64,000 nt of DNA from Formicarius rufipectus (Eukaryota > Chordata > Aves > Passeriformes > Formicariidae), in contig VXAU01003549.1 of assembly GCA_013399695.1 (NCBI GenBank), positions 1,771,048 through 1,835,047 of the forward strand. The letters run 5' to 3'. Below are positions 62,714 to 64,000 of the stretch, in pieces. The notes under the pieces are model-generated. The model was not told the DNA's origin. It worked only from the letters and a program-made list of their open reading frames with translations, and made no database searches. Every line of letters starts with the position of its first letter. Within the stretch, counting starts at the first letter, position 1. Position numbers and translations under genes: made by a program.

Positions 62714-64000
62714 CTAGGCAGAGGCCAGGCAGAGCACAGCTGAGCTGTGGCACCTGATCCAGGGCAGACACCTGGCACACACCACCCAGCAGGTTCCTGA
62801 ACGTGCATCCACCCATGTGCCCACTGCACGGCCGTGAGGGCTGCCTGGCAGAGCTGCTCATGGCTCTACCTGAGCAGTGCTGTCCTGTGCAACAGCTCTC
62901 AGGCAGGGGAACAAGCCCATTGCTCGTGCTCCTTGGCTCACTATACTTGAGGGAACACATGGTGACACACAGAACTCAGTGCTGTGGGGAACACGGAAGA
63001 GGCTGGACAGAGCCTGCACACTGGGAACAGGATTGCTCAGCAGCAATTTGGACTGAGCCCAGACAAGAGGAAGCAGGAGCAAGGAAAGCCGCTGGCACCA
63101 AAGCTGAGTTTGTTTGTTTGCAAATTAAAGGCACAAAACCCAGGAGCCTAATGGTTGCTCATTGTGCCTGCTTCTTAAAAGGGAATGGATTGCTCCTGCA
63201 CCACAAACAACGCAGTTTAAGTCCACTGAACCCTTCTCTGTGTGACAGCTGGATTATGGCTCCAGGCACAGAGATGGGGCCTTTCTCCTTTCTAGAAGCC
63301 ATCCATTTTGGCTGGGGACAATGCTGGTAGGAGGGTGTGGATGTTGTAGCCTAGGCAGAGGCTGAAGTTCTCTGCATTTTCTATAAGTGCTCACTACTAA
63401 GTTGTGTCAGAAAGACAATCTTTGACCACAGAAGTGGATACTCTTCCATGGTGGAAGAAAAGCTGCCCAGGCCACATCCAGCCCAGGTCTGCAGCACAAG
63501 ACAGTGTTGTTAATGTCTGTGGATGGCGTAAGAGTGAAAAATATTCTCATTTAGTCAGGTAGACGGCCCTAGGAAAGCTTTGGCCATTTTATGATGAGAC
63601 TCATGTAAGCACCAGGCCAGTGTGCCTTTGCTGTACAAACACCACCTTTCCTACATTACAGACTCCCAGAGTAACAATGCAGAGCCAACAACTTCCCTGC
63701 AAGAAGCCTTTTACACTGCTGCTGCTGACTCTGCTAGCACTGGCACAGCTGGTTTTTATACAGCAGGGAGGATTGCTCCTGGCACAGGAATTTATCACAT
63801 TATGGTGAGCTGCAGCTTCGGAAGAGGTAAAAGAAGGTATGATGGATTAGATCTTGTGCGGGATGTTGCAGGAGGAGGCAGCACAGATGGGAAAGAGAAA
63901 TAACTGGTTTTCAGGCCTGCTGCCTTGCTGTGTAACTCAGAGAGGTTAGGCAGTCCCTGTGTATGCTGGGGGACACATTCTGTCTGTAAGGGTAGGGAGG
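62714..64000 (-). other. BDH1: BDH1 intron preceding the last exon (partial)
   Basis: The sequence from the acceptor at 62714 to the window edge is intronic. No upstream BDH1 exon (expected to end in a peptide like LIRRAKG) is present. Open frames here on both strands, including one of 175 codons on the plus strand, have no splice or family support. I see no recognisable repeat. Confidence 0.8.

Noticed and set aside
62283..62717. 144-codon plus-strand frame over the BDH1 exon
   Set aside because: It is the antisense of the conserved BDH1 coding exon. GC-rich coding DNA often leaves such frames open, and it has no family resemblance.
62714..62960. In-frame extension of the BDH1 exon into upstream sequence with its own ATG
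   Set aside because: Similarity to BDH1 stops exactly at the acceptor at 62714. The extension is intron read through by chance.
63622..63903. 93-codon plus-strand frame at the right edge
   Set aside because: Lies in a BDH1 intron on the other strand and shows no known domain.

Overview
This window is nuclear DNA from a vertebrate, almost certainly a bird. Three things point there. Two genes with split exons, DLG1 and BDH1, lie head-to-tail on the minus strand, the neighbour order I know from amniote genomes (human 3q29). The recognisable interspersed repeats are CR1 LINE pieces of avian type. The spacing between genes is compact. No prokaryotic-style operon, CRISPR array, tRNA or rRNA is visible. 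Almost all open reading frames here are chance frames in intronic or intergenic DNA.

Layout, left to right. Positions 1-16487 hold the 5' end of DLG1 (SAP97) on the minus strand. The start-codon exon is 16469-16487, the L27 exon is 16069-16200 and a third coding exon is 1178-1344. Together they encode residues 1-106, with matching splice phases. The rest of DLG1 lies off the left edge. The 14.7 kb intron between the second and third exons carries a small cluster of transposons at 5.7-8.9 kb. It contains two oppositely oriented CR1 relics and a third, minus-oriented CR1 piece split by a 510-bp insert flanked by a perfect 10-bp direct repeat. That insert is the most interesting object in the window: a retroposon-like unit with a short tandem tail that I cannot assign to CR1.

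The DLG1 start lies in a CpG island (about 16.1-17.2 kb) that contains GC boxes and a 199-bp assembly gap. From about 17.2 to 60.85 kb is roughly 43.6 kb of intergenic DNA with no convincing coding exon. It holds ancient CR1 fragments (24.05-24.26, 36.64-36.94 and 49.33-49.62 kb), an orphan CpG-rich segment (49.76-50.56 kb), a small CpG cluster (53.8-53.95 kb), low-complexity tracts, a perfect 22-bp tandem duplication and perfect short hairpins.

Positions 60.85-62.71 kb hold the last exon of BDH1 on the minus strand: 155 codons with the catalytic YxxxK motif, plus a likely 1.4 kb 3' UTR. The remainder to 64000 is the preceding BDH1 intron. The two genes are not functionally linked as far as I know. 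DLG1 is a membrane-associated scaffold for cell junctions and synapses. BDH1 is a mitochondrial ketone-body dehydrogenase.
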